A stretch of DNA of 19,860 bases, from positions 17,066-36,925 of the forward strand of contig DIZY01000125.1 of the NCBI GenBank assembly GCA_002428055.1, given 5' to 3'. The stretch comes from Helicobacteraceae bacterium UBA6016 (GTDB taxonomy: Bacteria; Campylobacterota; Campylobacteria; Campylobacterales; UBA6016). Below the pieces are notes generated by a model, which had not been told where the DNA came from, searched no databases, and was given only the letters and a program-made list of their open reading frames with translations. Each line of letters starts with the position of its first letter. Positions within the stretch are counted from its first letter, which is position 1. Positions 1-7,753 of this stretch are shown one piece after another. Made by a program: the position numbers and the translations under genes.

Positions 1-971
1 CTTTGAACATTTAACGCAACCGTCATTAACTGCCCTCTGATATAGCTATTTTCCACACCCTTCGTTGCCACTCCGAGCGCTTCTATGACGGGAAGTCCGG
101 CTTGATTTAGCTCTTTGAACACGATTGTAAATCTACTTATAAGCCCCAGATTCATCATAATGCCTACAATTGGAGCTTTTAGTATATGCTGATCTATTTT
201 GAGCCTAATTGCTTCATTGGAGTTGTATATATATTTGACGGCAAAAAAAGCGCCGACTATAACCGCTAGCAAAAGCAGTCCATAGTGCGACAAAAACCAC
301 TCCGCTCCTAGCAGTATTTTTGTAGGTAGCGGTAAATCGGCTTTAAACTTGTCAAAAATAGCTTTGAACTTAGGGACAACGACTATAATCATAATCGTAA
401 AAGCTATCACCATCGCTATAATGACCGAGATTGGATAGCGGAGAGCTTTTTTGATTTTTTCCCTATTGTCTCTTATCTCTTCAAGTATTCCGGCGAGGGT
501 ATCGAGCGACTCGGACATTGTACCAGTCCGTTCTCCTAGCTCCATCATCGTAACAGTGAGCTTGCCGACCTCTTTTTCAAACTGCCCCATTGAGGCAGAG
601 AGGCTAAGACCCGCATTAATATCGTTTAGATTTTGGGTGAGTATCTCCCTTAGTCTCTCGTTTTCGGTAGCCGCTATAGCTTCTTGCAAAATATCCGTAA
701 AAGAGAGTCCAGCGTTTGCCATAACCGCCATTTGTCTTATCGCACTTATCAAATCTTGAGTAGTAACCTTTTGTTTGCCGAACATATCTTTGAATTTATC
801 AAGCGAAAAAGAGTCGAAAAGTGGAGCTCCGACCTCTTTTATTTTGAGTACTTTGTAACCCATATTCTCTTTTGCGACGACCAAGGCTTCTGTTTTTGAG
901 GATGCTTTTATGACACTCTTTATTTTTTTGCCGCTTTTTATGTGCTCTATTTCAAAGTATTTTTGCGCCAT
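1..971 (-). CDS. mshG: Type IV pilus/type II secretion inner-membrane platform protein (MshG/GspF/PilC family), 3' end cut by window edge
   Basis: Inner-membrane platform protein of the pilus machine; family members sit in the cytoplasmic membrane and couple the MshE-type motor ATPase to pilin assembly. Reading leftwards from the ATG at 969-971, 323 codons are visible and the frame is still open at the edge. The family is about 400 residues, so roughly the last 80, with the final membrane segment, lie outside. Visible are a cytoplasmic N-terminal region (about 1-65), a first GspF domain (about 70-180), a membrane segment near 181-200, another near 230-249, and the start of the second GspF domain with the family-typical AGLPVIEAL near 291-299. 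The start codon lies 1 nt after the mshE stop, so the pair is probably translationally coupled. Campylobacter jejuni CtsF would be the positional equivalent. Family assignment is firm; whether it serves a pilus or DNA uptake is inferred. Confidence 0.9.
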   Translation of the reverse strand, partial: MAQKYFEIEHIKSGKKIKSVIKASSKTEALVVAKENMGYKVLKIKEVGAPLFDSFSLDKFKDMFGKQKVTTQDLISAIRQMAVMANAGLSFTDILQEAIAATENERLREILTQNLNDINAGLSLSASMGQFEKEVGKLTVTMMELGERTGTMSESLDTLAGILEEIRDNREKIKKALRYPISVIIAMVIAFTIMIIVVVPKFKAIFDKFKADLPLPTKILLGAEWFLSHYGLLLLAVIVGAFFAVKYIYNSNEAIRLKIDQHILKAPIVGIMMNLGLISRFTIVFKELNQAGLPVIEALGVATKGVENSYIRGQLMTVALNVQ

Positions 972-972
972 C

Positions 973-2634
973 TTATAGTCTCGCTACCCTAAATACTTCT
1001 TCGATTGTAGTAATACCGCTTGCGGCTCTTCTGACACCGTCTACCAACATCGCCTCAAATCCGTTTTCATTCGCAAGTTTTTGAATCTCGTGTTTTGAGG
1101 CTCCAGCCGCCAGCGCTGTCGCCATATCGTCGCTTACACTGAGCACTTCAGTAATCATCTCTCTTCCTAAGTATCCAGTGTTGGCGCATTTGTCGCAGCC
1201 TATAGCTTTATAAAATGTGTATTCATTCGGTAGCAACGCTTCTATCGGTTTTAGAGCAGATGCCCCTATGGTAGTTGGGGTTTTACAGTGTGGGCATAGC
1301 TTTCTGATAAGTCTTTGCGCCTCTACGGAAATAAGTGACGGTCCGACCAGATACGGCTCTATCCCCATATCAACCATTCTGGTAACGGCGCTTATTGCAT
1401 CATTGGTGTGCAGGGTAGAGAGTACCAAGTGTCCCGTAAGGGCGGCTTGTACGGCTATACGAAGGGTTTCTTGGTCTCGTATCTCGCCTATCATGATAAT
1501 GTCGGGGTCTTGTCTGAGAATGGAACGAAGCGCAGAGGCAAATGTAAGTCCTGCTCTCTCATGAACTTGCACTTGCTGAACCATGTTGATTTTATACTCC
1601 ACGGGATCCTCCACCGTGATTATCTTCTTGTCAACACCCTTTATGGCGTTTAGTGCTGCATATAGCGTCGTAGTCTTACCGCTTCCGGTAGGTCCGGTAA
1701 CCAGAATGATGCCGTACGGGGTTTTAAGCGCAGAAGAGAATTTTCTGAAATTATCTTTATACATCCCCAAATCTTCTAGGTTTATAAGGGTTTTTGCTTT
1801 GTCCAATATCCTCATAACAACAGATTCGCCGTATGTAGTAGGGAGTGTTGAGAGCCTAAAGTCATACTCTTTGGCGCCGCTTGCAAGAGAAAATCTGCCG
1901 TCTTGCGGCTTTCTTTTTTCCGCAATATCAAGGTTTCCGAGTAGCTTGATTCTGGATGACAGCGGCGGGTAGATGTCGGCATCAAAGGTAAAACTCTCTT
2001 TTAAGATACCATCTATCCTTGTCCTTACGATACAGTTTTTTTCCGTCGGTTCAATGTGTATATCACTACCTCTTGCATATATTGCGCTCTCTACTATCAC
2101 ATTGATAAGTTTTAGGATGCTTGATGCTTCGCTTCCATCGCCAGAGCTTGATTGGGCTATCTCTTTTCGTATCTCAGTCGTTAGATCTTTGATGCTTTCG
2201 TTTATCTCATATTGCCGAATGCAGTTTTCCAAAAGCGTTGGGTTTGAGCCGACAACTTTTAGTATTTTTTTTGGAAAAATTCTCTGAATTGCATCTTGAG
2301 CGGTAACATCAAGCGGGTCTTTGAATGTAAAGACGATATTTAAATCATCTTCTCTTACCGGAAATGCCCCGTGTTTTTTAAGAACCTGTCCGCCGACTTT
2401 TGCTGCTATTTTTGAGTCGGAATCTATACCTATAATATCTATATATTCAAAGCCTTGTTGTTCACTAAGCACTCTAAATACTTGATCTTCGGATAGGTAC
2501 CCCCTATCTATCAGGACCTGACCGACTCTTATTCCGGTCTGTTTTGATTCGTCCAGGCATGAATCAAACTCCTCTTGCGATACAAGCCCTTTTTGTAGAA
2601 GCAAATCACCAAGTTTTAGTTTTTGAACAAGCAT
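973..2634 (-). CDS. mshE: Pilus assembly/secretion motor ATPase, MshE/GspE/PilB family
   Basis: Hexameric cytoplasmic ATPase expected to power pilus extension or pseudopilus assembly at the inner membrane. The 553-residue protein has an N-terminal MshEN domain (about 5-65) with two glycine-leucine motifs starting at K7 and R36 and separated by 5 residues, the spacing of c-di-GMP-binding MshEN domains. The core ATPase domain has Walker A GPTGSGKT at 314-321, an Asp-box EDPVEY at 342-347, a Walker B region RQDPDIIMIGEIRD around 374-387, and a His-box STLHTND near 406-412. Two CxxC pairs (C447/C450 and C480/C483) form the zinc tetracysteine site found in assembly-type ATPases and usually absent from PilT-type retraction ATPases. 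It lies between the small exported protein gene (9-nt gap) and mshG (1-nt gap). Campylobacter CtsE is the functional counterpart by position. The first MshEN motif is degenerate (K7 for Arg, F23 for Leu, S30 for Gln), so ligand binding is uncertain. Confidence 0.95.
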   Translation of the reverse strand: MLVQKLKLGDLLLQKGLVSQEEFDSCLDESKQTGIRVGQVLIDRGYLSEDQVFRVLSEQQGFEYIDIIGIDSDSKIAAKVGGQVLKKHGAFPVREDDLNIVFTFKDPLDVTAQDAIQRIFPKKILKVVGSNPTLLENCIRQYEINESIKDLTTEIRKEIAQSSSGDGSEASSILKLINVIVESAIYARGSDIHIEPTEKNCIVRTRIDGILKESFTFDADIYPPLSSRIKLLGNLDIAEKRKPQDGRFSLASGAKEYDFRLSTLPTTYGESVVMRILDKAKTLINLEDLGMYKDNFRKFSSALKTPYGIILVTGPTGSGKTTTLYAALNAIKGVDKKIITVEDPVEYKINMVQQVQVHERAGLTFASALRSILRQDPDIIMIGEIRDQETLRIAVQAALTGHLVLSTLHTNDAISAVTRMVDMGIEPYLVGPSLISVEAQRLIRKLCPHCKTPTTIGASALKPIEALLPNEYTFYKAIGCDKCANTGYLGREMITEVLSVSDDMATALAAGASKHEIQKLANENGFEAMLVDGVRRAASGITTIEEVFRVARL

Positions 2635-2643
2635 GTCAACCTC

Positions 2644-3168
2644 TTAAAAATATATTCGTTTTTTACCGGATGCTTTTTCGATTATCATAATTTTTGGTGG
2701 GTTTTCTTCTTTTAGCGCCGTTATCTCGTATTCGTTTTGCCCGTCTTTTACCGACAGTATGCCGTCTTTGCTTTGAAAATCACCGGTAGATATACGCTCA
2801 AACACAATAGAGAGTGGATGGTTTATTTTTGGGGTTCGGATGTTTTTTAGACTTATGCCGTCTAGTAGGCTAAGATAGAGAAGTTTTTTTTGGGCTTGTA
2901 GCGTGGCAAAAATGGCGGCCGCTTCTCTGGACTCCTTGGAACCTCGCAGTTTTGATGCAGGAATAGAGAGTTGGTCTATCATATCGGATGCCATGCAGGC
3001 TTTACCGTACTCTATTAGAAATTTTCCATCCGTGCTCGCAGTTGCGATATATTGACCCGCAAGACACGCTTTTTCAAACTCTTTTTTGGTTATAAGCGAG
3101 TAAATCTCGTCTTTTGAAACCGCTAACAATAGAGACTTAATAAGCAAAAAAATAAATAAAGTTCTCAT
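2644..3168 (-). CDS. Small exported protein of the pilus/transformation cluster, unknown function
   Basis: I do not recognise this 174-residue protein by sequence. It begins with a short hydrophobic stretch (about residues 3-16, ending LLLAVSK) that looks like a signal peptide or a single membrane anchor, so the body should be periplasmic. The rest is a mixed hydrophilic domain with a helical N-terminal half (charged Lys/Glu-rich segments near 20-110) and a probable beta-rich C-terminal half ending in KRIYF. Its ATG overlaps the stop of the upstream TPR gene as ATGA, and it ends 9 nt before mshE, so it is embedded in the operon and very probably belongs to the machine. It interrupts the usual MSHA order between the mshN and mshE positions. 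Campylobacter jejuni has ctsX in this neighbourhood, just before ctsE, but I cannot claim homology from what I see. Confidence 0.7.
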   Translation of the reverse strand: MRTLFIFLLIKSLLLAVSKDEIYSLITKKEFEKACLAGQYIATASTDGKFLIEYGKACMASDMIDQLSIPASKLRGSKESREAAAIFATLQAQKKLLYLSLLDGISLKNIRTPKINHPLSIVFERISTGDFQSKDGILSVKDGQNEYEITALKEENPPKIMIIEKASGKKRIYF

Positions 3169-3899
3169 AGTTCACCGGCTTTTATCTGTCTTAGAAGCGC
3201 CCTTGATTGATCAGAGCCGCTTGTTCTTACGAAGTTTTCAAGGGCATTGATGGCATCTTGTCTGCGTCCTAATTTATAGCTAGATTTAGCAAATAACGCC
3301 CATGATTTTTCACTTTTAGCATCGAGCGAATTTGCGCTAATCGCCAATTTTAGAGCTTTTTGGTACTCTCCGGTTTTGTAGTACTCTTCGGACAGCAGAA
3401 GCGCTGTTTCAATATCTCCGTTTCGTTTGAATCTCTCTTCAAGTAGCGCCGTGTGGCTCGCCGTTTTTGTTTCAATATTTATTTTCGGCACAACTTTTGG
3501 TTTTGGCGGCATCTGAGTCGGAGCCTGCTGCATTTGCGTACCTTGTGTTGCCGGAGGCGTTAGTAGCTGCTCATTTGTCGGTGCCAGACTTTTAAACTCT
3601 TGCGTTTGTTCGGTGGGAGAGACTATGACTATCTCTCGCTGCATCGGCTGTTCGCCCGCAAGCGTCAGCTCCACGACATCGTTTTGTTTTTGCGGCTGCT
3701 GCGCCTGTTTTGTTGCATTTGGCTCAGAGTGCTCCTTTGTTGCGCTTTCGCCGCCTTGTTTTTGAGCAAATATCAGATATGCCGCCAAAAATGAGGCGAC
3801 AGCCACGGCAAAAAAAGCTGTTCCAAGTGAGATAAATTTTTTATATTTTTGTCTTTTGTATGCTATCCATTTGCTTTCTAAGTCGTTTAAGTCATACAT
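3165..3899 (-). CDS. Membrane-anchored TPR protein of the MSHA/Cts cluster (MshN position)
   Basis: A 244-residue bitopic inner-membrane protein. A basic cytoplasmic N-terminus (KRQKYKKF around 15-22) precedes one membrane segment at about 24-45. A low-complexity Gln/Pro/Thr-rich linker (about 50-135) would span part of the periplasm, and a C-terminal domain (about 150-240) carries two helix pairs with tetratricopeptide character (for example YYKTGEYQKALKLA and SSYKLGRRQDAINALENF). This layout, and the place after an ExeA-like ATPase, match MshN of MSHA clusters. TPR domains of this kind generally mediate protein contacts, so a scaffold or pilotin-like role is inferred, not shown. The ATG overlaps the mshM stop by 8 nt, and its own stop overlaps the next start as ATGA. 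Campylobacter CtsX has a similar membrane-anchored layout as I recall it, and could be the counterpart of either this gene or the next one. Confidence 0.75.
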   Translation of the reverse strand: MYDLNDLESKWIAYKRQKYKKFISLGTAFFAVAVASFLAAYLIFAQKQGGESATKEHSEPNATKQAQQPQKQNDVVELTLAGEQPMQREIVIVSPTEQTQEFKSLAPTNEQLLTPPATQGTQMQQAPTQMPPKPKVVPKINIETKTASHTALLEERFKRNGDIETALLLSEEYYKTGEYQKALKLAISANSLDAKSEKSWALFAKSSYKLGRRQDAINALENFVRTSGSDQSRALLRQIKAGEL

Positions 3900-4722
3900 T
3901 TAGGTACCCGCCCTCTATTGCTATCATCTCTATATGTTTTGTTTTGAACTCTTTATAGTTTATATCGCTCGGTCTCTCTTTTTCCAAAAACTCATAAAAA
4001 TCAAATAATTTATACATAAATTTCATGCTTTCTCTTATGTTACCGTTTGTAAAACCGTGAATTAGCTTATAGCTTTTTTGTGAAAACATCGATAACGGCT
4101 GGTTGAGCTCTCTTGAGAGCAGTTTTCGTTCCACAAAGAAGCGTAACTCGTCTACTTTTAGTGGATTTAGCTCTATGCTCTCCCAAATACGGCTTTGGAA
4201 ATGAGCTTTGGCTATTAGGTGCTCTTCGTCTATTCTGTGGAGCGCAATCACAAATTTGAATATTTTTGTATCGGAGAGCAGCCTTATATACTCCATCTCT
4301 TTTTCTTCATACAGTTGCGCTTCATCAAGTACAACAAGGAATGTATCTTTTGCGAATGTAGCCGTAAAAAGCTCCATAAGCTCAAAAAAAGTAGGGCTTT
4401 CCGTCAGTTTTTTGCGTGAGTTTGCCCTGAATATCCTTATGAGCTCTTCCGTTCTCATAAAAGTTGGCGTAGAGTAGTAGAGCACCTTTTTTTTGTCTCT
4501 GTCTATGTTTGAACAGAGTCTATGAAGCATGGCGGTCTTACCGCTTCCAGGGTAGCCGTATAGCAGTATAATTTTTAACGGCTTTTGAACAGAACTTACA
4601 AGTTTTTTATAAGCGTCTTTGACCCCGTCTATAAGAATATACTCGTTATCCCTATCGGCAAAGTCCCTATTTTCATCCACAAATAGCTCTTTTGAAAGCG
4701 CAAAACTACTTGTCGAAGTCAC
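3892..4722 (-). CDS. mshM: AAA ATPase of the ExeA/MshM type
   Basis: A 276-residue cytoplasmic AAA-family ATPase. Walker A is GYPGSGKT at 56-63, and Walker B with the following glutamine is VVLDEAQ at 130-136, the DEAQ form typical of ExeA/GspA and MshM proteins. No membrane segment is evident, unlike Aeromonas ExeA, which has a periplasmic extension; this resembles MshM. Such proteins are thought to help secretin assembly or localisation. In Campylobacter jejuni the nucleotide-binding protein CtsP occupies this position between the secretin and ctsX. The start is a GTG at 4720-4722, overlapping the end of mshL by 17 nt; no in-frame ATG lies near, and an AGG about 8 nt upstream could serve as a weak ribosome binding site. 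Family assignment is good; the exact role in the machine is inferred from gene order. Confidence 0.85.
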   Translation of the reverse strand: MTSTSSFALSKELFVDENRDFADRDNEYILIDGVKDAYKKLVSSVQKPLKIILLYGYPGSGKTAMLHRLCSNIDRDKKKVLYYSTPTFMRTEELIRIFRANSRKKLTESPTFFELMELFTATFAKDTFLVVLDEAQLYEEKEMEYIRLLSDTKIFKFVIALHRIDEEHLIAKAHFQSRIWESIELNPLKVDELRFFVERKLLSRELNQPLSMFSQKSYKLIHGFTNGNIRESMKFMYKLFDFYEFLEKERPSDINYKEFKTKHIEMIAIEGGYLNV

Positions 4723-6766
4723 TTTTATAGCCTAACTCTTTTAGTGATAGTGTTTTTTCTTTTTTAACGATATGCGGGGTGATGATGATAACCATCTCTT
4801 TTAACTCTTTTGAGTCTATGTCTTGTTTAAAGAGATAGCCAAGACCCGGTACATCACCCATGCCTGGTACCTTTGTCGTATTGCCGTTCGATGTCTCTTG
4901 AATAAGTCCCCCAAGAATAATTCTGTCCCCATCTGTCGCTTTTACAACCGATGAGAGCTGTTTTTGCGCAAGATTCGGCGCTATGTTGTAAATCACGCCG
5001 CCGACTAACACCTGTTGGAGAGGACACCCGTTTGTTTTGCAACTACTCGATGTCGGATTTATTTTTAATAACACACTGCTCTCGTCTATTATTTCCGGCG
5101 TTATATCAAGAGTTACGCCAACAGGCAGAGATACGGTCTCTACGCTGGGGTTTGTAGCGCCGGTAGTCGCCGTAGAACTCGTACCACCGGATACTTTTGG
5201 ATAGAAGATGACATCTCCGGATGTGATAAGAGCCGGTTGATTATTTAGCGTCAAAATTTTTGGATTTGATACAGACCTTACCGTGCCTTGCGTTTTTAGG
5301 AATTTAATAATATCTTTAATCTGAATACCACCGCTAAGCGAGAGTGTTCCCGTTCTTGAAAATGTATCGGCAAGATTGCCTGCAAAGTTAGCGCCGTTTG
5401 AATTTGTAGTGGAGCCAGTTGTTCCGTTGTTTGCGGATGTTGTTGTTCCATTATTTGTGGAATTTGTTAATGCTCCATTGACCGCACTAGTTACCGCACT
5501 CGTTACTACTCCCGTTGTAGATGTGGCCGGCTGCGCACTAGTAACCGTGTTTGTTGAAGTCCCGGCTATTACTGTGGGATCTGCCACTCCGCCTGTGCTG
5601 CCTGTCGTAGTCGTATTGGTAGCCGTATTGGTATTGGTAGCCGTAGCGCCTGTTGTGTTTGTTGTATTTGTATTTGAGGATGTGTTTCCATTGGTTGTGG
5701 TGGTGCTATTGTTGTTTGTGGTAGTGCCCGTTGTTCCGTTTGCGGAGTCACTAGTAGTTCCGTTTGCTATACTATTTGCCGCCGTATTTGTCGTTGTGCC
5801 GCCTGAGTCATTTGTTTTTCCCAGATTTACCCCATATGCTATATTCATATTTTGCAGGTTATATATCTGATTCCAGTCTATACCTGTAGTTTGACCGTTT
5901 GTCATTGTAACTTCTAATATCTGCACATCTATCAGTACTTGTTTATGGAGTCTGTCTATAACTGCGTTTATGTACTCTTCGGCCTCTTTTAGCTTTGCTT
6001 TATTTGCCGTGATGGTGATTAGCCCTGCTTGCGGGTTTATGATTAGCTCATTGCTTTTTATTTGTGTAGATTCAACCCGCTTTTGAGTAGAAGTAGACTC
6101 TCTGTCGGTCGCTATGCCGCTTTTATTCTGTGCCTCTGTTTTATACTCCACTGCATTTTCTAGCGTTGCAAAGTCTGGTTTTAGAATTGCAGATAAATCA
6201 TTTTTGATAGAGTCCCAAAATTTCGAGTCACTATCGTTTGCTTTAAATGTAGAGCCAACGGAAGAAGAGGAGTTGGGAATGCCTTGCTGCCCAGATGTGC
6301 TTGTTGAGGTGGTAGCAGTAGAGCCGCCGCCGTTGCCTAGTAAAAATGTAGTCTCTGCCGAGCGAACAGCAGTTATGTAGTCTACTTTGAATGTTTTTGT
6401 ACTGTATGATGAGATTCGAAGTATGCCGTTTTGGTATTCATAGTCTAGCTTGTTTTCGGTTAGTAAAAAATCGAATACATCTTGAAGAGTAAAGTCTTTT
6501 AAATTTATTGTATTTAGCCCTTTTGTTGCTACTATATTCTCCGCCCCGTTATCTTTGATGGCGATACTAAAAGAACATCTTGAACTCAACTGCTCTAGTA
6601 GTTGAGCTATTGTAGCGCCTCTATTTGCCGACAGATTGCTAAATACCTTGTCATCGCACTCGGATAGGGCAAATGCATTAGAAGGATATAGGCAAATTGC
6701 TAAAGCTAGCGAAACACCTGATATTACGACCGTTCTTTTGAGAATCGGCTTTAAAAAACTTCTCAT
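4706..6766 (-). CDS. mshL: Outer-membrane secretin of the MSHA/type II secretion family (MshL/CtsD-like)
   Basis: Forms the outer-membrane ring channel through which a pilus or DNA would pass. The 686-residue precursor has a signal peptide (basic start, hydrophobic about 12-25, likely cut after AFA near 33). An STN-type N-domain follows (about 55-120), then an N1-like region (about 180-275, containing FWDSIKND) and the secretin domain, beginning near KQVLIDVQILEV (275-286) and ending with the family signature VPGMGDVPGLGYLFK (633-647) and a terminal strand EMVIIITPHIV. The secretin domain is split by a Thr/Asn/Ser/Gly-rich segment of about 150 residues (318-468), far longer than the loop at this point in ordinary secretins. 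A smaller Ser/Thr-rich patch lies at 148-171. Two cysteines, C576 and C581, could form a disulfide. The ATG overlaps the preceding stop as ATGA. Length and signature make the family certain; the substrate (pilus or DNA) is not determined. Confidence 0.93.
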   Translation of the reverse strand: MRSFLKPILKRTVVISGVSLALAICLYPSNAFALSECDDKVFSNLSANRGATIAQLLEQLSSRCSFSIAIKDNGAENIVATKGLNTINLKDFTLQDVFDFLLTENKLDYEYQNGILRISSYSTKTFKVDYITAVRSAETTFLLGNGGGSTATTSTSTSGQQGIPNSSSSVGSTFKANDSDSKFWDSIKNDLSAILKPDFATLENAVEYKTEAQNKSGIATDRESTSTQKRVESTQIKSNELIINPQAGLITITANKAKLKEAEEYINAVIDRLHKQVLIDVQILEVTMTNGQTTGIDWNQIYNLQNMNIAYGVNLGKTNDSGGTTTNTAANSIANGTTSDSANGTTGTTTNNNSTTTTNGNTSSNTNTTNTTGATATNTNTATNTTTTGSTGGVADPTVIAGTSTNTVTSAQPATSTTGVVTSAVTSAVNGALTNSTNNGTTTSANNGTTGSTTNSNGANFAGNLADTFSRTGTLSLSGGIQIKDIIKFLKTQGTVRSVSNPKILTLNNQPALITSGDVIFYPKVSGGTSSTATTGATNPSVETVSLPVGVTLDITPEIIDESSVLLKINPTSSSCKTNGCPLQQVLVGGVIYNIAPNLAQKQLSSVVKATDGDRIILGGLIQETSNGNTTKVPGMGDVPGLGYLFKQDIDSKELKEMVIIITPHIVKKEKTLSLKELGYKSDFDK
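5363..5815 (-). repeat. Low-complexity Thr/Asn-rich coding segment inside the secretin gene
   Basis: This stretch encodes residues about 318-468 of the secretin and is built largely from degenerate ACx, AAx, GGx and GCx codons. The result is long Thr/Asn/Ser/Gly runs and imperfect short tandem repeats, for example repeats of the plus-strand word GGTAGCCGTATT around 5610-5645. The reading frame stays open throughout. The six-frame translation of the opposite strand is a meaningless Val/Phe-rich frame caused by the same bias. Slippage or recombination here would change loop length in multiples of three if the frame is kept. Confidence 0.8.
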
Positions 6767-7113
6767 TTTTTGCCCTCAAATAAATATACTTTTTTTTGTT
6801 TTGGTCTATTGAATAAAACCACGGCATGCTTCTTGATTTCAAAAATCTCATAACCTTCTAGTCTATCGCCTGCTTTATGCCACTTATTGTTTATGAGGGC
6901 GGTTCCCTCAAAAATAGCTTTTAGCGTAAATACAGGCTCCGGTGGCGGTGTAAAATTGCCTTCCCTTTTTATAATCGGCTTTAAAAAAGGGTCTTTTGCG
7001 CTTATAATTTTACTTTTTTCAATGCCTTTGGGCTGCATTATCTTGGATAGCAGGTCATCTACCTCTAAAGCAAATAACGAACCGCAAATAAATAAAAAAT
7101 AAATATGTTTCAT
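6763..7113 (-). CDS. Small periplasmic pilus-assembly protein (MshK/PilP-like)
   Basis: A 116-residue exported protein with a hydrophobic N-terminus (about 3-15, ending SLFALEV) acting as signal peptide or anchor. After a charged linker with KDPFLKP (about 40-46) and a proline patch (TPPPEP), the C-terminal part (about 60-110) has the beta-rich pattern of the PilP/GspC homology-region fold, including LKAIFEGTALINNKW, then AGDRLEGYEI and KKHAVVLF. In this family that domain contacts the N-domains of the secretin, linking the inner-membrane platform to the outer ring. The place directly before the secretin gene agrees, with an ATGA overlap. The start lies 1 nt after the stop of the PilO-like gene. 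The sequence is short and divergent, so the call rests partly on gene order. Confidence 0.7.
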   Translation of the reverse strand: MKHIYFLFICGSLFALEVDDLLSKIMQPKGIEKSKIISAKDPFLKPIIKREGNFTPPPEPVFTLKAIFEGTALINNKWHKAGDRLEGYEIFEIKKHAVVLFNRPKQKKVYLFEGKK

Positions 7114-7114
7114 A

Positions 7115-7753
7115 TTACAGACCGTTTACTTTGATAGACATGGATGTGTTAAGCTCTCTACCGCCGCCTAGCACCATTATTTTTTCTATCTTTGAAAACA
7201 TTTTTGAGGACTCTATAGCGTTTATGAAAGATAGCATTCCGGTAAAGCCGCCGGTGCAACCAATCTCTGTTGTCATCTCTTTTTTGAATACCCCCCTCTC
7301 TTGAGAGCTAATGTTTGTCTCCATGTTATTGATGACAACACCGTTTTTCCCTGCTTGCGTCGTGAGGTAATCTGCAAAGATTAGGGCATTCTCTTCATTA
7401 AGCCTTATAAAATCCATAGCCGCAAACTGCTCGGTCAGATGTCTGTTTGCTTCGGCTTTTTCTTTTAGCTTAGACTCTGTTGTTTTTATTTGAGTTTCAA
7501 TATTTTTAACATTCTGATCTATTAAGTGTTTATTTTTTAGATACCCTTTGGTTTCTTCCAGTTTTACCTCTATCGCTTTTTGCTCGGCGGCTTTTTTGGC
7601 TATAAATTTATTGGATTTAGGAATTAAAAATTGATACGAAAGATATGCAAAAAGTAGAAAAGGCAGAGCGTAAAATATAATTTTTTCACTCTCTTTTTTA
7701 CCTTCAAACTGCTTATCTATTACATCGTGTAGTTGATTTAGACCAAAACTCAT
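7115..7753 (-). CDS. PilO/MshJ-like pilus assembly protein
   Basis: A 212-residue bitopic membrane protein. A short cytoplasmic N-terminus precedes one membrane segment at about 27-45 (FYALPFLLFAYLSYQFLIP), then a long charged coiled coil (about 50-115), then a compact C-terminal domain with the alpha/beta pattern of PilO (about 120-212, with FTGMLSFINAIESS near 173-187). PilO proteins pair with PilN through the coiled coil and periplasmic domain and build the alignment subcomplex of the inner-membrane platform. The ATG overlaps the stop of the PilM/PilN-like gene as ATGA, and the stop is 1 nt from the next start, consistent with stoichiometric expression. The order PilMN-like, PilO-like, PilP-like, secretin is diagnostic even though each sequence is divergent. 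Confidence 0.78.
   Translation of the reverse strand: MSFGLNQLHDVIDKQFEGKKESEKIIFYALPFLLFAYLSYQFLIPKSNKFIAKKAAEQKAIEVKLEETKGYLKNKHLIDQNVKNIETQIKTTESKLKEKAEANRHLTEQFAAMDFIRLNEENALIFADYLTTQAGKNGVVINNMETNISSQERGVFKKEMTTEIGCTGGFTGMLSFINAIESSKMFSKIEKIMVLGGGRELNTSMSIKVNGL

Noticed and set aside
5376..5870. Plus-strand 164-codon Val/Phe-rich open frame that looks like a hydrophobic membrane protein
   Set aside because: It is antisense to the Thr/Asn-rich segment of the secretin; complement of ACx and AAx codons forces Val, Phe and Leu runs. No ribosome binding site and no independent support.
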